This document shows positions 27,101 through 33,393 of a DNA stretch of 35,051 bases, piece by piece (position 1 is the first letter of the stretch; each line of letters starts with the position of its first letter). The notes beneath the pieces were generated by a model. The model ran no database searches. It was given only the letters and a program-made list of their open reading frames with translations, and was not told where the DNA came from. Origin of the DNA: Akkermansiaceae bacterium (lineage in GTDB: Bacteria > Verrucomicrobiota > Verrucomicrobiia > Verrucomicrobiales > Akkermansiaceae). Both the position numbers and the translations under genes were made by a program. The stretch covers positions 1-35,051 of the forward strand of contig CAIVSK010000270.1 in the NCBI GenBank assembly GCA_903908495.1, read 5' to 3'.

Positions 27101-28455
27101 TTGTTGTTAGCCGTGGTTATCGTCTGCAACTCGTCCTGGTGTTGGCTGGCATTGTTGAATTCGCCTTTGGCCCAGGTGCTCAGCGCCTGATAGTAACCGA
27201 CCCCCATGATCGGAGCCCAACCGGTCTGGCCGCCGCCCTGACCTCCATAGTACTCATTGTGGGTGCCATCGGGGAAATCCTGGGTCTGATGGGCCAGGCC
27301 GAGCGTGTGGCCGGGTTCATGTGCGCCGACTTCTGCGGCGGCCTTGCCGGCACAGTAGACTGACCAGCAGACCGTGTCGTTGCCCCAGTTCCAGGACCCG
27401 AAATACGCCACGCCGGCGGCAGTCACCGGGGTGGTGGTGAAACAGCAACGCTGGCGGCTTGCCGCCGGGGCTGCCTGAAACACTTTGATATCGGTAGTCA
27501 CGTTGATGTTGAACGGCATGTAATCTTCCGCCACCCGCTTCCAAACGTCCTTGATCGTATCGTTGCTCACGTTGGGGCGCGCATAAGTAACGCCACCCCA
27601 ACCGGAGGTATAGCCACCGGCAAAATCCAGCAGCAGCACGGCGGGTGAGCCGGGATAACTCTGCAGGGAAACTATGTCGGAGTTGTAGCTCGGCACATAG
27701 TACGGCACCAGATCGGGACGTAGGGGGACGATATTCCCGGTCTCCTCAGCCGCGTCTTGTGCCGCCTGCAGCTTCGCCGGATCGACGGCCGGCATATCCA
27801 TGCAAATAACTTCGTCGAGCCGCCGTTGCCAGAATTCCGGGGCGCCGTCGGCTGCGGTTGGTTCAATGCGGTAGGCGGTCTTGCTCGCCGGAAACTCCAC
27901 CACACCGACCGCCTTGCCGGCCTTGCCACCGGCGGGTGGTGTGAGGAAGAAGAACCTGCCGGCCTCCGGTGCTGTTAGCTCGCCGGAGACATAACTCACC
28001 GCGCCGTCCCGGAGTTGAATGATTTTGACGGATCCGGCAGCCATGACGCCGTTGGTGAGTTCAAAGCGAACTGGATCACCGTCCTTCGCGTGTTGGAAAC
28101 TTTCGATATAGCCCACATCCCATGCGCGCTTGGATTTGCCGCGCTCACGCAAGCCGCCGGCATAGGGGCTCACCGCAATATCCATCTCGCGGGCAACTCC
28201 AGCCTGAGGAGGCGCAGGGGCGGTAGCAACTGTGGTGGCGGCAGTTGTGGGTTGGCGGGGTCCGGTGGTGTTGGCGACTGACGTGCTTGCAGCAGGGGGT
28301 ACCGCGGGCTTGCTGCTGACCGTCGCTGCCGTCGCGAGTGGGGATGGCGCGCGGGAGGCAGGCGCGTGCTGGTGCCAACGCAGCGCTCCAGCGCACAGCG
28401 CCACGACAAGGCAGAGCCCGATGATCCGACGCGAGAAGAAGGATGGGGGTGACAT
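21175..28455 (-). CDS. Giant exported metzincin protease with PPC, cadherin, Ig and Fn3 modules
   Basis: The 2426-residue protein starts at 28455 (MSPPSFFSRRIIGLCLVVAL) with a signal or anchor helix. The catalytic domain spans about residues 250-455: zinc site HEPGHTLGLAH at 379-389, a full metzincin HExxHxxGxxH, and Met-turn WAPIMGVGYY with Met417. Then come a PPC-type domain (about 470-595), a cadherin-like domain (595-695), one Fn3 (695-782), two lectin-like NPNAPEG/GESWNV modules (786-936, 939-1089), an Ig-like domain (1092-1188), a third lectin-like module (1189-1339), two Ig plus discoidin-like pairs (1347-1636, 1639-1929), four near-identical Fn3 domains (1930-2286) and a tail with a DADPDHDGVPNGIEF calcium loop. 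No PEP-CTERM or sorting helix is visible. It probably degrades external protein while the modules bind carbohydrate or surfaces. Domain limits are estimates. Confidence 0.88.
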   Translation of the reverse strand: MSPPSFFSRRIIGLCLVVALCAGALRWHQHAPASRAPSPLATAATVSSKPAVPPAASTSVANTTGPRQPTTAATTVATAPAPPQAGVAREMDIAVSPYAGGLRERGKSKRAWDVGYIESFQHAKDGDPVRFELTNGVMAAGSVKIIQLRDGAVSYVSGELTAPEAGRFFFLTPPAGGKAGKAVGVVEFPASKTAYRIEPTAADGAPEFWQRRLDEVICMDMPAVDPAKLQAAQDAAEETGNIVPLRPDLVPYYVPSYNSDIVSLQSYPGSPAVLLLDFAGGYTSGWGGVTYARPNVSNDTIKDVWKRVAEDYMPFNINVTTDIKVFQAAPAASRQRCCFTTTPVTAAGVAYFGSWNWGNDTVCWSVYCAGKAAAEVGAHEPGHTLGLAHQTQDFPDGTHNEYYGGQGGGQTGWAPIMGVGYYQALSTWAKGEFNNASQHQDELQTITTANNNVHYRSDDTGDTLATSRYLEINNDHTVFAEGVIERSDDTDAFQFTTTTGGAVSLTVSPVAVGDWGDLATMASLADASDAVIASNNAQDQVSSTITANLPAGTYTFRVTGAGKNDPVTNGFSSYASLGYYSISGSVAGARMPSRLSVAEHAANNTVVGSVAATNPNGSPLVYAIAAGNTGPTFSVDNSGVVRVADNTLLDYYALAANPSLYAAQFELFMNITNVNNPALTESNRRVVVAVQQLYAPVPTTLTATLDSSLRIDLAWAGSFGATRYHVKRSTTHGGPYTTLASPTGTSYTDGALTNGVTYYYVVSAVNANGESYNSTEAGSLALTVAGGFESPIMSAGTFQYNPTGGGGWTFAGTSPSGSGIVSNGSGFSNPNAPEGVQAAFIQEFGAISQTFAGFTPGTLYTISYAAAQRGSQTGESWNVVIDGTVIKTHTPGSTNFTSYSATFTATTTTHTLAFVGTDLAGGDNTVFIDNVQISVATPILNSSFEAPGIGTGNYRYNPTGGSWAFNGASPNGSGIVANGSGFSNPNAPLGTQAAFIQEFGSISQTLSGLTIGKTYTLGYSAAQRAGSNGGESWNVKIDSSVIQSNSPGSTSYTPYTAIFVATAATHTLTFVGTDLAGGDNTVFIDNVTLSLLSPLQPVAAGVALANPANNSVFAAHAPVNLAASVTANGNLINGVQFYIDDAMISQSANAPYSCAWANAGEGAHSMVARVLFNNGSFADSIPVDIVVANANPNLGFESPSLGSGNYSASPGGASWTFDATGIAANGSGFNNPNAPEGSQTAWVQRSGSLSQSLSGFVPGTSYTLTYSAAQRGAVQNGGQTWNVDIDGTAISSNNPGAAATSFTTYTASFTASAVAHTLAFTGTNLNGGDNTVFIDKVSISPPLATTPTPTLMSDTLPASAADVVGSQVTLSAAFSSTQPVTYQWQKIVGGQLTDIAGATTPTLTVSNLQLSDTGLYRLEAANSFGSAVSTAIPLTVSSAAAAVANVITSYAAQTGLGSVSGNFSPTWTVAPGSLIAGQSPSAVGGGNFEHNVGVLTDGTFGRLTYGLGAPTVTQVSCGNTNGGQSVTYTLAASAGGYALSNIVVYGGWCDAGRDQQAYTVYYSTVADPTNFVLLASVDYNPANPDSVQSATRATLSSASAAPLASNVAALKFDFTTPTSENGYCGYSEIAAYGTSVGPVVTTNTLPASAADVVGGQVTFTAAITGTAPLSYQWKKVTNGVASNISGATNATLTLTNLQLSDTASYQLQASNANGVALSSPSSLKVNSVAAAVNNVVTSMAAQTGLGGFTNFLPSWPFDTSNSLIAGMAPTSSTGNFSLDTSAATASALTAGDSLAIAPTAGGDSGPNYLSCGNAYGSGSSVVYTLPASAGGYGLTQIMVYGGWRDAGRDQQAYTVSYSTVAAPATFIALGTVNYNPANPAAVQSATRATLTPATGVLAANVAAVKFDFTTPASENGWVGYSEIAVYGTPVPSTPTGLAAVAGNAQTSLSWTAASGATSYNVKRATLSGGPYTTVASPTGSSYINTGLTNGTTYYYVVSAVNAGGASANSGQVNATPQVPAPPAPTGLAAVAGNAQTSLSWTAASGATSYKVKRATLSGGPYTTVASPTGTSYINTGLTNGTTYYYVVSAVNAGGESANTSQVNATPQVPAPPAPIGLAVTPGNAQASVSWTAASGATSYNVKRSTVSGGSFTTVASPTGSSYINTGLTNGTTYYYVVSAVNAGGESANSGQINATPQVPAPPAPIGLAATPGNAQASVSWTAASGATSYNVKRSTVSGGPYTNVASPTGSSYINTGLTNGTIYYYVVSAVNAGGESANSGQVNATPVLAGYEAWLADYPSLIGADQAPDADPDHDGVPNGIEFLTGTSPLTPAGAGPISTTLDSAGNLVLHFKRVVAAKSYAVAVESATSLDGPWASLVLTNGAITGPPLTVVENGTAADDVTVVIASAGAPRKFARLRITIPVTP
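21598..22660. repeat. Four 270-base tandem repeats encoding Fn3 domains
   Basis: Nearly identical blocks recur with a period of exactly 270 bases; for example GGTGGCGTTGA recurs at 21601, 21871, 22141 and 22411. Each encodes one 90-residue fibronectin III domain of the giant protease. Core stretches of about 75 bases are almost unchanged among copies, which points to recent duplication or gene conversion. Confidence 0.93.
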
Positions 28456-28520
28456 GATGGGTTTTTAAGATACACGGACGACAGACCGAATCGGGACTGT
28501 TGTGGGTTCGCCACGGATTG

Positions 28521-29012
28521 CTATTTGACGAGCTTGTCGAACTGCGCCAGCGCGGCTTGATAGATTGCCTGGTGGCCGCCGGCAGTGGGGTGGGCGTCGT
28601 CGGCGACGTCGAAGCGGACGGGGCCGAGGTCGAGCAAGTGGGTGTGGGCGTCCTTGCTGGTTTGCAGATACGATTGGACGGCGGCGCTGACCTCAGCGCG
28701 GGCCTTGCCGGAGATGGGGACCATGACGATGATGCGGGTGAGCACCACGCGCTGGGTATCGAGGAACGCGAGCTTGAAAGAGGCACCGCAGACGGGGGAA
28801 TGCACTGCGTCGGTGCTGCGGATCCAGTTGAGCGGCGACAGGCCGGCGAGGACTTTCGGATCGGTGATGGAAATGAGTCTGGAGGCGCTGCTCGCGGCGG
28901 TGGCGGCCCCGATCGAGGTGTCGTTGGCAGGGCGCACCGGCAGCGGTTCGGCGACGGTGAGTCCGGCGAGGCCAAGAAGCATTAGCGGGCTGAGGAGGAG
29001 TGGATATTGCAT
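28521..29012 (-). CDS. SGNH/GDSL hydrolase-like remnant lacking its catalytic core
   Basis: The start at 29012 (MQYPLLLSPLMLLGLAGL) gives 163 residues with a signal peptide ending TVAE. Residues about 35-85 resemble the N-terminal beta-sandwich found before many SGNH esterases (DPKVLAGLSPLNW, GASFKLAFLDTQRVVLT). Residues 86-163 resemble the last part of an SGNH domain, with IIVMVPISGKARAEV and the block V Asp/His in DDAHPTAGGHQAIY. The GDS nucleophile block and the Gly and Asn blocks, normally between these halves, are absent. The frame is unbroken, so the simplest reading is an internal in-frame deletion near position 28740. It is probably not an active hydrolase. It sits 65 bases before the giant protease gene and may share its transcript. 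Confidence 0.6.
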   Translation of the reverse strand: MQYPLLLSPLMLLGLAGLTVAEPLPVRPANDTSIGAATAASSASRLISITDPKVLAGLSPLNWIRSTDAVHSPVCGASFKLAFLDTQRVVLTRIIVMVPISGKARAEVSAAVQSYLQTSKDAHTHLLDLGPVRFDVADDAHPTAGGHQAIYQAALAQFDKLVK

Positions 29013-29324
29013 GACTGTCTTGAGTGGGCGGCGGACACGTTTCGCCTGCAGCCATGGTTGCCGAATGGCTTGCTTTGGCAACGCATTTCCGCCCAATCAT
29101 GCAGCTGCCGAGCGACCCTGGATGCTTGGCCGATGATTGGCATCAAGGGAAATTGCTTCATCGGCACAATCCTCGCGGCCCACGAGGGCGCACGGATGGT
29201 GTGCTGGAAAAATGCAGGACGACTTCAGGCAGGAATCTCAGTTGCTGGAAACCGCGACCCGGAAGAACGTCGGTTTCTCCTCGCCTCGGGCGGTGGTGAT
29301 GAACAGCGGGTATCCCCGATCCCC
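29013..29324. other. Intergenic region, no gene seen
   Basis: The 312 bases between the secDF stop and the SGNH remnant hold only short overlapping frames with no recognisable product. A GTTGCC/GGCAAC pair near 29057-29083 is the only hairpin noticed. No terminator with a T-tract was found after secDF. Confidence 0.4.
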
Positions 29325-32030
29325 TTACGGCGCGGCGGACATGGACTCGGCCTTGGCGACGGTGGCGAGGACGTCCTCGCGGATGCTCACGCCCTTGCGC
29401 TTGCTCCACCACAGCACCACCGGCGAGGCGATGAAGATGGACGAGAAGGTACCGACCACGATGCCGATGAAGATGATCACGCCGAAGTCGCGCAAGGCGG
29501 AGCCGCCGAGGAACGCGAGGATGGCCACGCTGATGAGGGTGGCGCTGGAGGTGAGCAAGGTTCGCGACAGCGTGGCGTTGATGGCCTCGTTCATGATCTT
29601 CTCCACCGAGTCGGTGCGGATCAGCAGCATTTCCCGCACCCGGTCGAACACCACGATGGTGTCACTGATCGAGTAACCGGCAATGGTCAGCACGGCACCG
29701 ACGTGGATGAGCGAGAGCTCGCCGCCCATCAGCACGACCATGCCGACGCAGATGATGACGTCATGGAAAATGGCGACGAAGCCGCCCAATGCGAACGAGA
29801 ACTCGAAGCGCATGGTCATGTAGAGGACGATGCCGATGAAGCCCATGGCGATGGCGATGAGCGATTGGATGAGGAACGAACCGCCGATGAGGGCGGAAAC
29901 TTCTTCCTGGGAGGCATCGATGGCGAAGTCGGTGGAATCGGTGACTTTGGTGCCGAGGGTGGGCACGGCCTCCAGCAGCTTGGCGCTCACCGCCGCAGTG
30001 TCCTTGGCGGCGCATCGCACGGTGACGAGGGTGACGGTGCCGGCGCTGCTGTCCTCCTTGGCGGTGGCTGGCTTGGCGAGGCCGGCCTTCAGGTCATCGA
30101 GGGTCTTCTGAACTTGCTCGAGCGGCGCTTTGGCGTCCTTGCCCAGCTGGAACACGATGCTGGCGTTATCGCCTTTGGCACCGAGGACGGGAATGGATTC
30201 GCGCAGTTTGCTGATGATGTTGCTCGCGTCCTTGATGTCCTTCTTCGCGTCATCGGTGGCGCAGCGCACGGTCAAAAGCGTGCCCGTCGTCACGTTGCTT
30301 TCCAATTGGGGATAGGCGGCTTTCGACAGCTTGATGCCGTCGATGACCTTCTGCACCGTTTCGAGCGGAATCTTGGTTTCCTTGCCGAGCAGGAAGATGA
30401 TGCGGGTGCCGCCGGTGAAGTCGATGCCCAGCGCACGCTCGCCGCGCACCCCGAAGGCGATGAATGACAGGACGATGGTGGCCAGCGCGGCACCGATGCA
30501 GATGCGGCGTTTGCCGAGGAAATCGTAGTGTGCGGACTTGATCAGGTCCAGGAAGGTGAGTTTTTTCCACCAGTTGAAATCCACCCCCCAGCGGAAGATG
30601 ACGCGGGTGACCAGAATCGCGGAGAACAACGAAGCGGTGACCCCGATGGTGAGAGTGATGGCGAAGCCCTTGATGGTGCCGCTACCCAGCCAGAAGAGGA
30701 TGAGCGCGGTGATGAGCGAGGTGATGTGGGAGTCGAAAATGGCGGTGAAGGCGTGGTCGTAGGCCGATTCGATGGCGTTCTTGATTGATTTGCCGCTGCG
30801 CATTTCCTCGCGCAAGCGTTCGTAGATGAGCACGTTGGCGTCCACCGCCATACCGATGGTCAGCACCATGCCGGCGATGCCCGGCAGCGTGAAGGTGAAC
30901 CCGAACATGGCCATCACCCCGAACAAAATCACCGTGTTGACGATCAGTCCGACGATGGCAATAATCCCTGAAATATGGTAATAAATCAGCACGAACAGGA
31001 AGGTCAGTGATAGCGCGAGCACGCCGGCGACGAGCCCTTGCTTGACCACCGCGGAACCGAGGGTGGGGGAGACGTTGCGCATTTCATCGACCTTCAAGGC
31101 GTTTTCCAGCGGGTTCATCAGCGCGTTTGAGAGGCTTTGGACCTCACCGGGCTCATGCAGCCCTTCCACAATGAATTGCTTGCCCAGCGGCGTCGAGTTG
31201 ACCACCGGCGCACTGATGACGGTGCCGTCGAGGACGATGGCGATCCGGTCCCGGCGCGGGGTCATGTCCTTGGTGAGGGCGATCATTTTGTCGGTACCTT
31301 CGTTGTTGAGGGTGATGGAGACCGCGTCGGCCTGTTGCGGCGACGGGGTGGCCAGGGCGATGTCGTGGCCGCCGAGGGCGGAGCGCTTGTTCAGCAGGAT
31401 CGGCGTTTTCATCTCGTTGCCGTCCGCATCCTTGTGCTTGTAAATGAACGCTTTGTAGCCAGGAACGATTTCAGCCCCAGATTCGACGCGGGCGGCGAGG
31501 GTCTTGCCATCGGGGCCGGTCTCGTCGTTGCGTGAGCTCACCTCGCGCAGTTCCAGCTTGGCCACCTTTTCAAGCGTCAGGCGGATTTTGGCGCTTTCTT
31601 CCGGTTCGACGCCGGGCATTTGCAGCAGGATGCCGGCGGTGCCTTGGCGGGCAATGATCGGCTCGGCCGTGCCCATGCCGTTGAGGCGTTTTTCGATGAC
31701 CATGATCGCCTGGTCGACTTGCGACGGGGTGACGGGCATTTCGCCGCCATTGGCATCGGTTCGCGGTTGGATGTGCAGCGAAAACGACGAACCGCCGAGG
31801 ATGTCGATCCCGCCCTTGAGCCGCTCCTTGGGCGGCAGGGTCGCCAGCACGCAGAGCGACACCACGCCGATGGTCAGGATGGTGCCGATGTTGCGTTTGC
31901 GGCGCTCGATTTCGGTCGCAAAATACCAGAAAAACAACAGCATCAGGACCAAACCGACAACAAACAAGGTCAGCGGATCTTCGTAAAAGGACTTGGCAGT
32001 AGCGACGGCTAGAAACATGGCAGGATGCAT
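29325..32030 (-). CDS. secDF: Protein translocase subunit SecDF (fused)
   Basis: SecDF is an inner-membrane RND-like protein that uses the proton gradient to help the Sec translocon pull proteins into the periplasm. This 901-residue fusion holds SecD then SecF, each expected to have six membrane helices. The SecD half has the P1 periplasmic domain (about residues 65-325) and the GIAGMVLTIGMAVDANVLIYE motif (quoted in part: GMAVDANVLIYERLREE) near 390-415. The SecF half has GIDFTGGTRIIFLLG and the GYSISDTIVVFDRVREM motif near 770-800. Between them the SecF periplasmic segment appears twice (about residues 545-622 and 623-692), both with PLE-VQK and LTVRCA-type strings. ATGs at 32030 or 32018 are possible. 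It ends the tgt-yajC-secD'-secDF operon. Confidence 0.95.
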   Translation of the reverse strand: MHPAMFLAVATAKSFYEDPLTLFVVGLVLMLLFFWYFATEIERRKRNIGTILTIGVVSLCVLATLPPKERLKGGIDILGGSSFSLHIQPRTDANGGEMPVTPSQVDQAIMVIEKRLNGMGTAEPIIARQGTAGILLQMPGVEPEESAKIRLTLEKVAKLELREVSSRNDETGPDGKTLAARVESGAEIVPGYKAFIYKHKDADGNEMKTPILLNKRSALGGHDIALATPSPQQADAVSITLNNEGTDKMIALTKDMTPRRDRIAIVLDGTVISAPVVNSTPLGKQFIVEGLHEPGEVQSLSNALMNPLENALKVDEMRNVSPTLGSAVVKQGLVAGVLALSLTFLFVLIYYHISGIIAIVGLIVNTVILFGVMAMFGFTFTLPGIAGMVLTIGMAVDANVLIYERLREEMRSGKSIKNAIESAYDHAFTAIFDSHITSLITALILFWLGSGTIKGFAITLTIGVTASLFSAILVTRVIFRWGVDFNWWKKLTFLDLIKSAHYDFLGKRRICIGAALATIVLSFIAFGVRGERALGIDFTGGTRIIFLLGKETKIPLETVQKVIDGIKLSKAAYPQLESNVTTGTLLTVRCATDDAKKDIKDASNIISKLRESIPVLGAKGDNASIVFQLGKDAKAPLEQVQKTLDDLKAGLAKPATAKEDSSAGTVTLVTVRCAAKDTAAVSAKLLEAVPTLGTKVTDSTDFAIDASQEEVSALIGGSFLIQSLIAIAMGFIGIVLYMTMRFEFSFALGGFVAIFHDVIICVGMVVLMGGELSLIHVGAVLTIAGYSISDTIVVFDRVREMLLIRTDSVEKIMNEAINATLSRTLLTSSATLISVAILAFLGGSALRDFGVIIFIGIVVGTFSSIFIASPVVLWWSKRKGVSIREDVLATVAKAESMSAAP
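31131..31563. repeat. Direct repeat, copy in secDF (P1 domain)
   Basis: This part of secDF, coding for the second half of the SecD P1 domain, is highly similar in DNA to 32151-32583, at a constant offset of 1020 bases. Examples are GGCGATCCGGTCC against GGCGATGCGGTCC and long shared stretches around GCCGTCGAGGAC. It marks a tandem duplication of the SecD periplasmic domain. Confidence 0.85.
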
Positions 32031-32066
32031 ACGGTTGGGTGGGTGAGAGGGATCGGGAAAAGCTTT

Positions 32067-33038
32067 TTACTTGGATTCGTTGGGTGGCGGAATGCTGCGT
32101 TCCGTCTCAATGACGACGGAAAATTCCAACGGGCACGACAGGGCGCACACGAGACTTTGCACTTCGCCGGGTTCGCGCAGACCTTCGATGATGAAGCTTT
32201 TGCCCAGCGGCACAAAGTTGACGACCGGGGCGCTGATGACGATGCCGTCGAGGACAATGGCGATGCGGTCCTTGCCGCGAGCCATGTCCTTGGTGAAGGC
32301 GATCATTTTGTCGGTGCCGGGTTTGTTGAGGGTGATGAACACGGCGTCGGCCTGTTGCGGCGAGGGGGTCGCCAGCGCAATATCGCCGCCGCTGATGGCG
32401 CTGCGGCGGTTCAGTAGGATCGGCGTGGTGGTTTCGTTCCCGTCCGCATCCTTGCGTGTGTACGGGTAAATCCTGTAGCCCGGGACGATTTCCTCCTTGG
32501 CCGCGACCCGTGCGGCGAGCGTTTTGCCGTCGGGGCTGGCTTCGTCGTTGCGAGTGCTGACTTCGCGGAGTTCAAGCTTGCCGGTCTTTTCGAGGAGATT
32601 TCTGACCGGCTTGGCGGCATCGGCGGCCACCCCGGGCAATTTCACCACGATGCGCTCGATGCTCTCGTCATCGCCTGCGGCGACTCGGGCATCGCGCATG
32701 CCCTGCGCCTTGAGCCGCTTGTCGAGCACCGCGATGGTCTGTTGGAGTTGCGCCTTGGTGATGAGTATGGAGGCCCCGGTGTCATCTTCGCGGGGCACTA
32801 TCCGCAACTCAAACACCGTGCCGCCGTGGGTCACGAGGGATTTTTTTGGCGTTAGAAACCCCGGCAGCTCGACGGCGGCGAGGGCACTGGCACCAAGGCC
32901 GGTGACCAGCAGACCGAGCAGGCAGGCCGGAAATCCGGCGGTGGCTGCGGCCCGCTGCAAAACCCGCCATGACCCGACGCCACCGCGGACCCATCGGGTC
33001 AGCGGGCGATCGTTGCGGGCATGGGCGGCAGCGAGCAT
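32067..33038 (-). CDS. SecD P1-domain-only paralog
   Basis: The 323-residue protein has an Arg-rich N-terminus, one hydrophobic segment (GFPACLLGLLVTGLGASAL, residues about 35-53) and a periplasmic domain strongly similar to the P1 domain of the adjacent SecDF. Shared strings include KLELREVS-RNDE, DGKTLAARV, EIVPGY, TPILLN-RSA, DIALATPSPQQADAV and LREPGEVQSL against LHEPGEVQSL. It stops where the second SecD membrane helix would begin, ending in a diverged IETERSIPPPNESK tail, so it lacks all transport helices. It lies 16 bases after yajC and 36 bases before secDF. It may be an accessory substrate-binding unit or a decaying duplicate; the intact frame and conserved core favour the former. 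Confidence 0.85.
   Translation of the reverse strand: MLAAAHARNDRPLTRWVRGGVGSWRVLQRAAATAGFPACLLGLLVTGLGASALAAVELPGFLTPKKSLVTHGGTVFELRIVPREDDTGASILITKAQLQQTIAVLDKRLKAQGMRDARVAAGDDESIERIVVKLPGVAADAAKPVRNLLEKTGKLELREVSTRNDEASPDGKTLAARVAAKEEIVPGYRIYPYTRKDADGNETTTPILLNRRSAISGGDIALATPSPQQADAVFITLNKPGTDKMIAFTKDMARGKDRIAIVLDGIVISAPVVNFVPLGKSFIIEGLREPGEVQSLVCALSCPLEFSVVIETERSIPPPNESK
32151..32583. repeat. Direct repeat, copy in the SecD P1 paralog
   Basis: This is the partner of the secDF stretch 31131-31563, 1020 bases away and in the same orientation. Differences fall mostly at third codon positions, which suggests selection on protein sequence after duplication. Confidence 0.85.
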
Positions 33039-33054
33039 GAAAGGTGCGGCGGAC

Positions 33055-33393
33055 TTACTTGGACTCGCGCTTGTGGACGGCCGCGATGGCGACTTTGTCG
33101 AACTCGATCATGGTGCCTTCAGAGACCTTGATGACCACGGTGTGCTCCTTGATGTTGTGGACCAAACCGTGGATGCCGGAGGAGGTCACCACGCGGTCGC
33201 CGGTTTGGAGGGCGGCGATGCGGGCTGCCATTTCCTTGCGCTGGCGCTGTTGCGGGCGGATGAGCAGGAAATAGAACATCACGAACATCAGGCCCATCAT
33301 GACCAGCGGGTTGCCTAACAGGCCGCCGATGCCGTTGACGGGGGTGGCGTCGGCGGCGGCAAGGATCGTGGAAAGCGTGGGGAATGCGGTCAT
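33055..33393 (-). CDS. yajC: Sec translocon accessory protein YajC
   Basis: YajC is a small single-pass inner-membrane protein that associates with SecDF and the SecYEG holotranslocon. The 112-residue protein has a periplasmic N-terminus, one membrane helix (PLVMMGLMFVMFYFLLI, residues about 29-45), the invariant FLLIRPQQRQRKE motif at its cytoplasmic end, and a C-terminal beta-rich domain (LQTGDRVVTSSGIHGLV). Its ATG overlaps the tgt stop codon by four bases, so it is translationally coupled to tgt. Confidence 0.95.
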   Translation of the reverse strand: MTAFPTLSTILAAADATPVNGIGGLLGNPLVMMGLMFVMFYFLLIRPQQRQRKEMAARIAALQTGDRVVTSSGIHGLVHNIKEHTVVIKVSEGTMIEFDKVAIAAVHKRESK

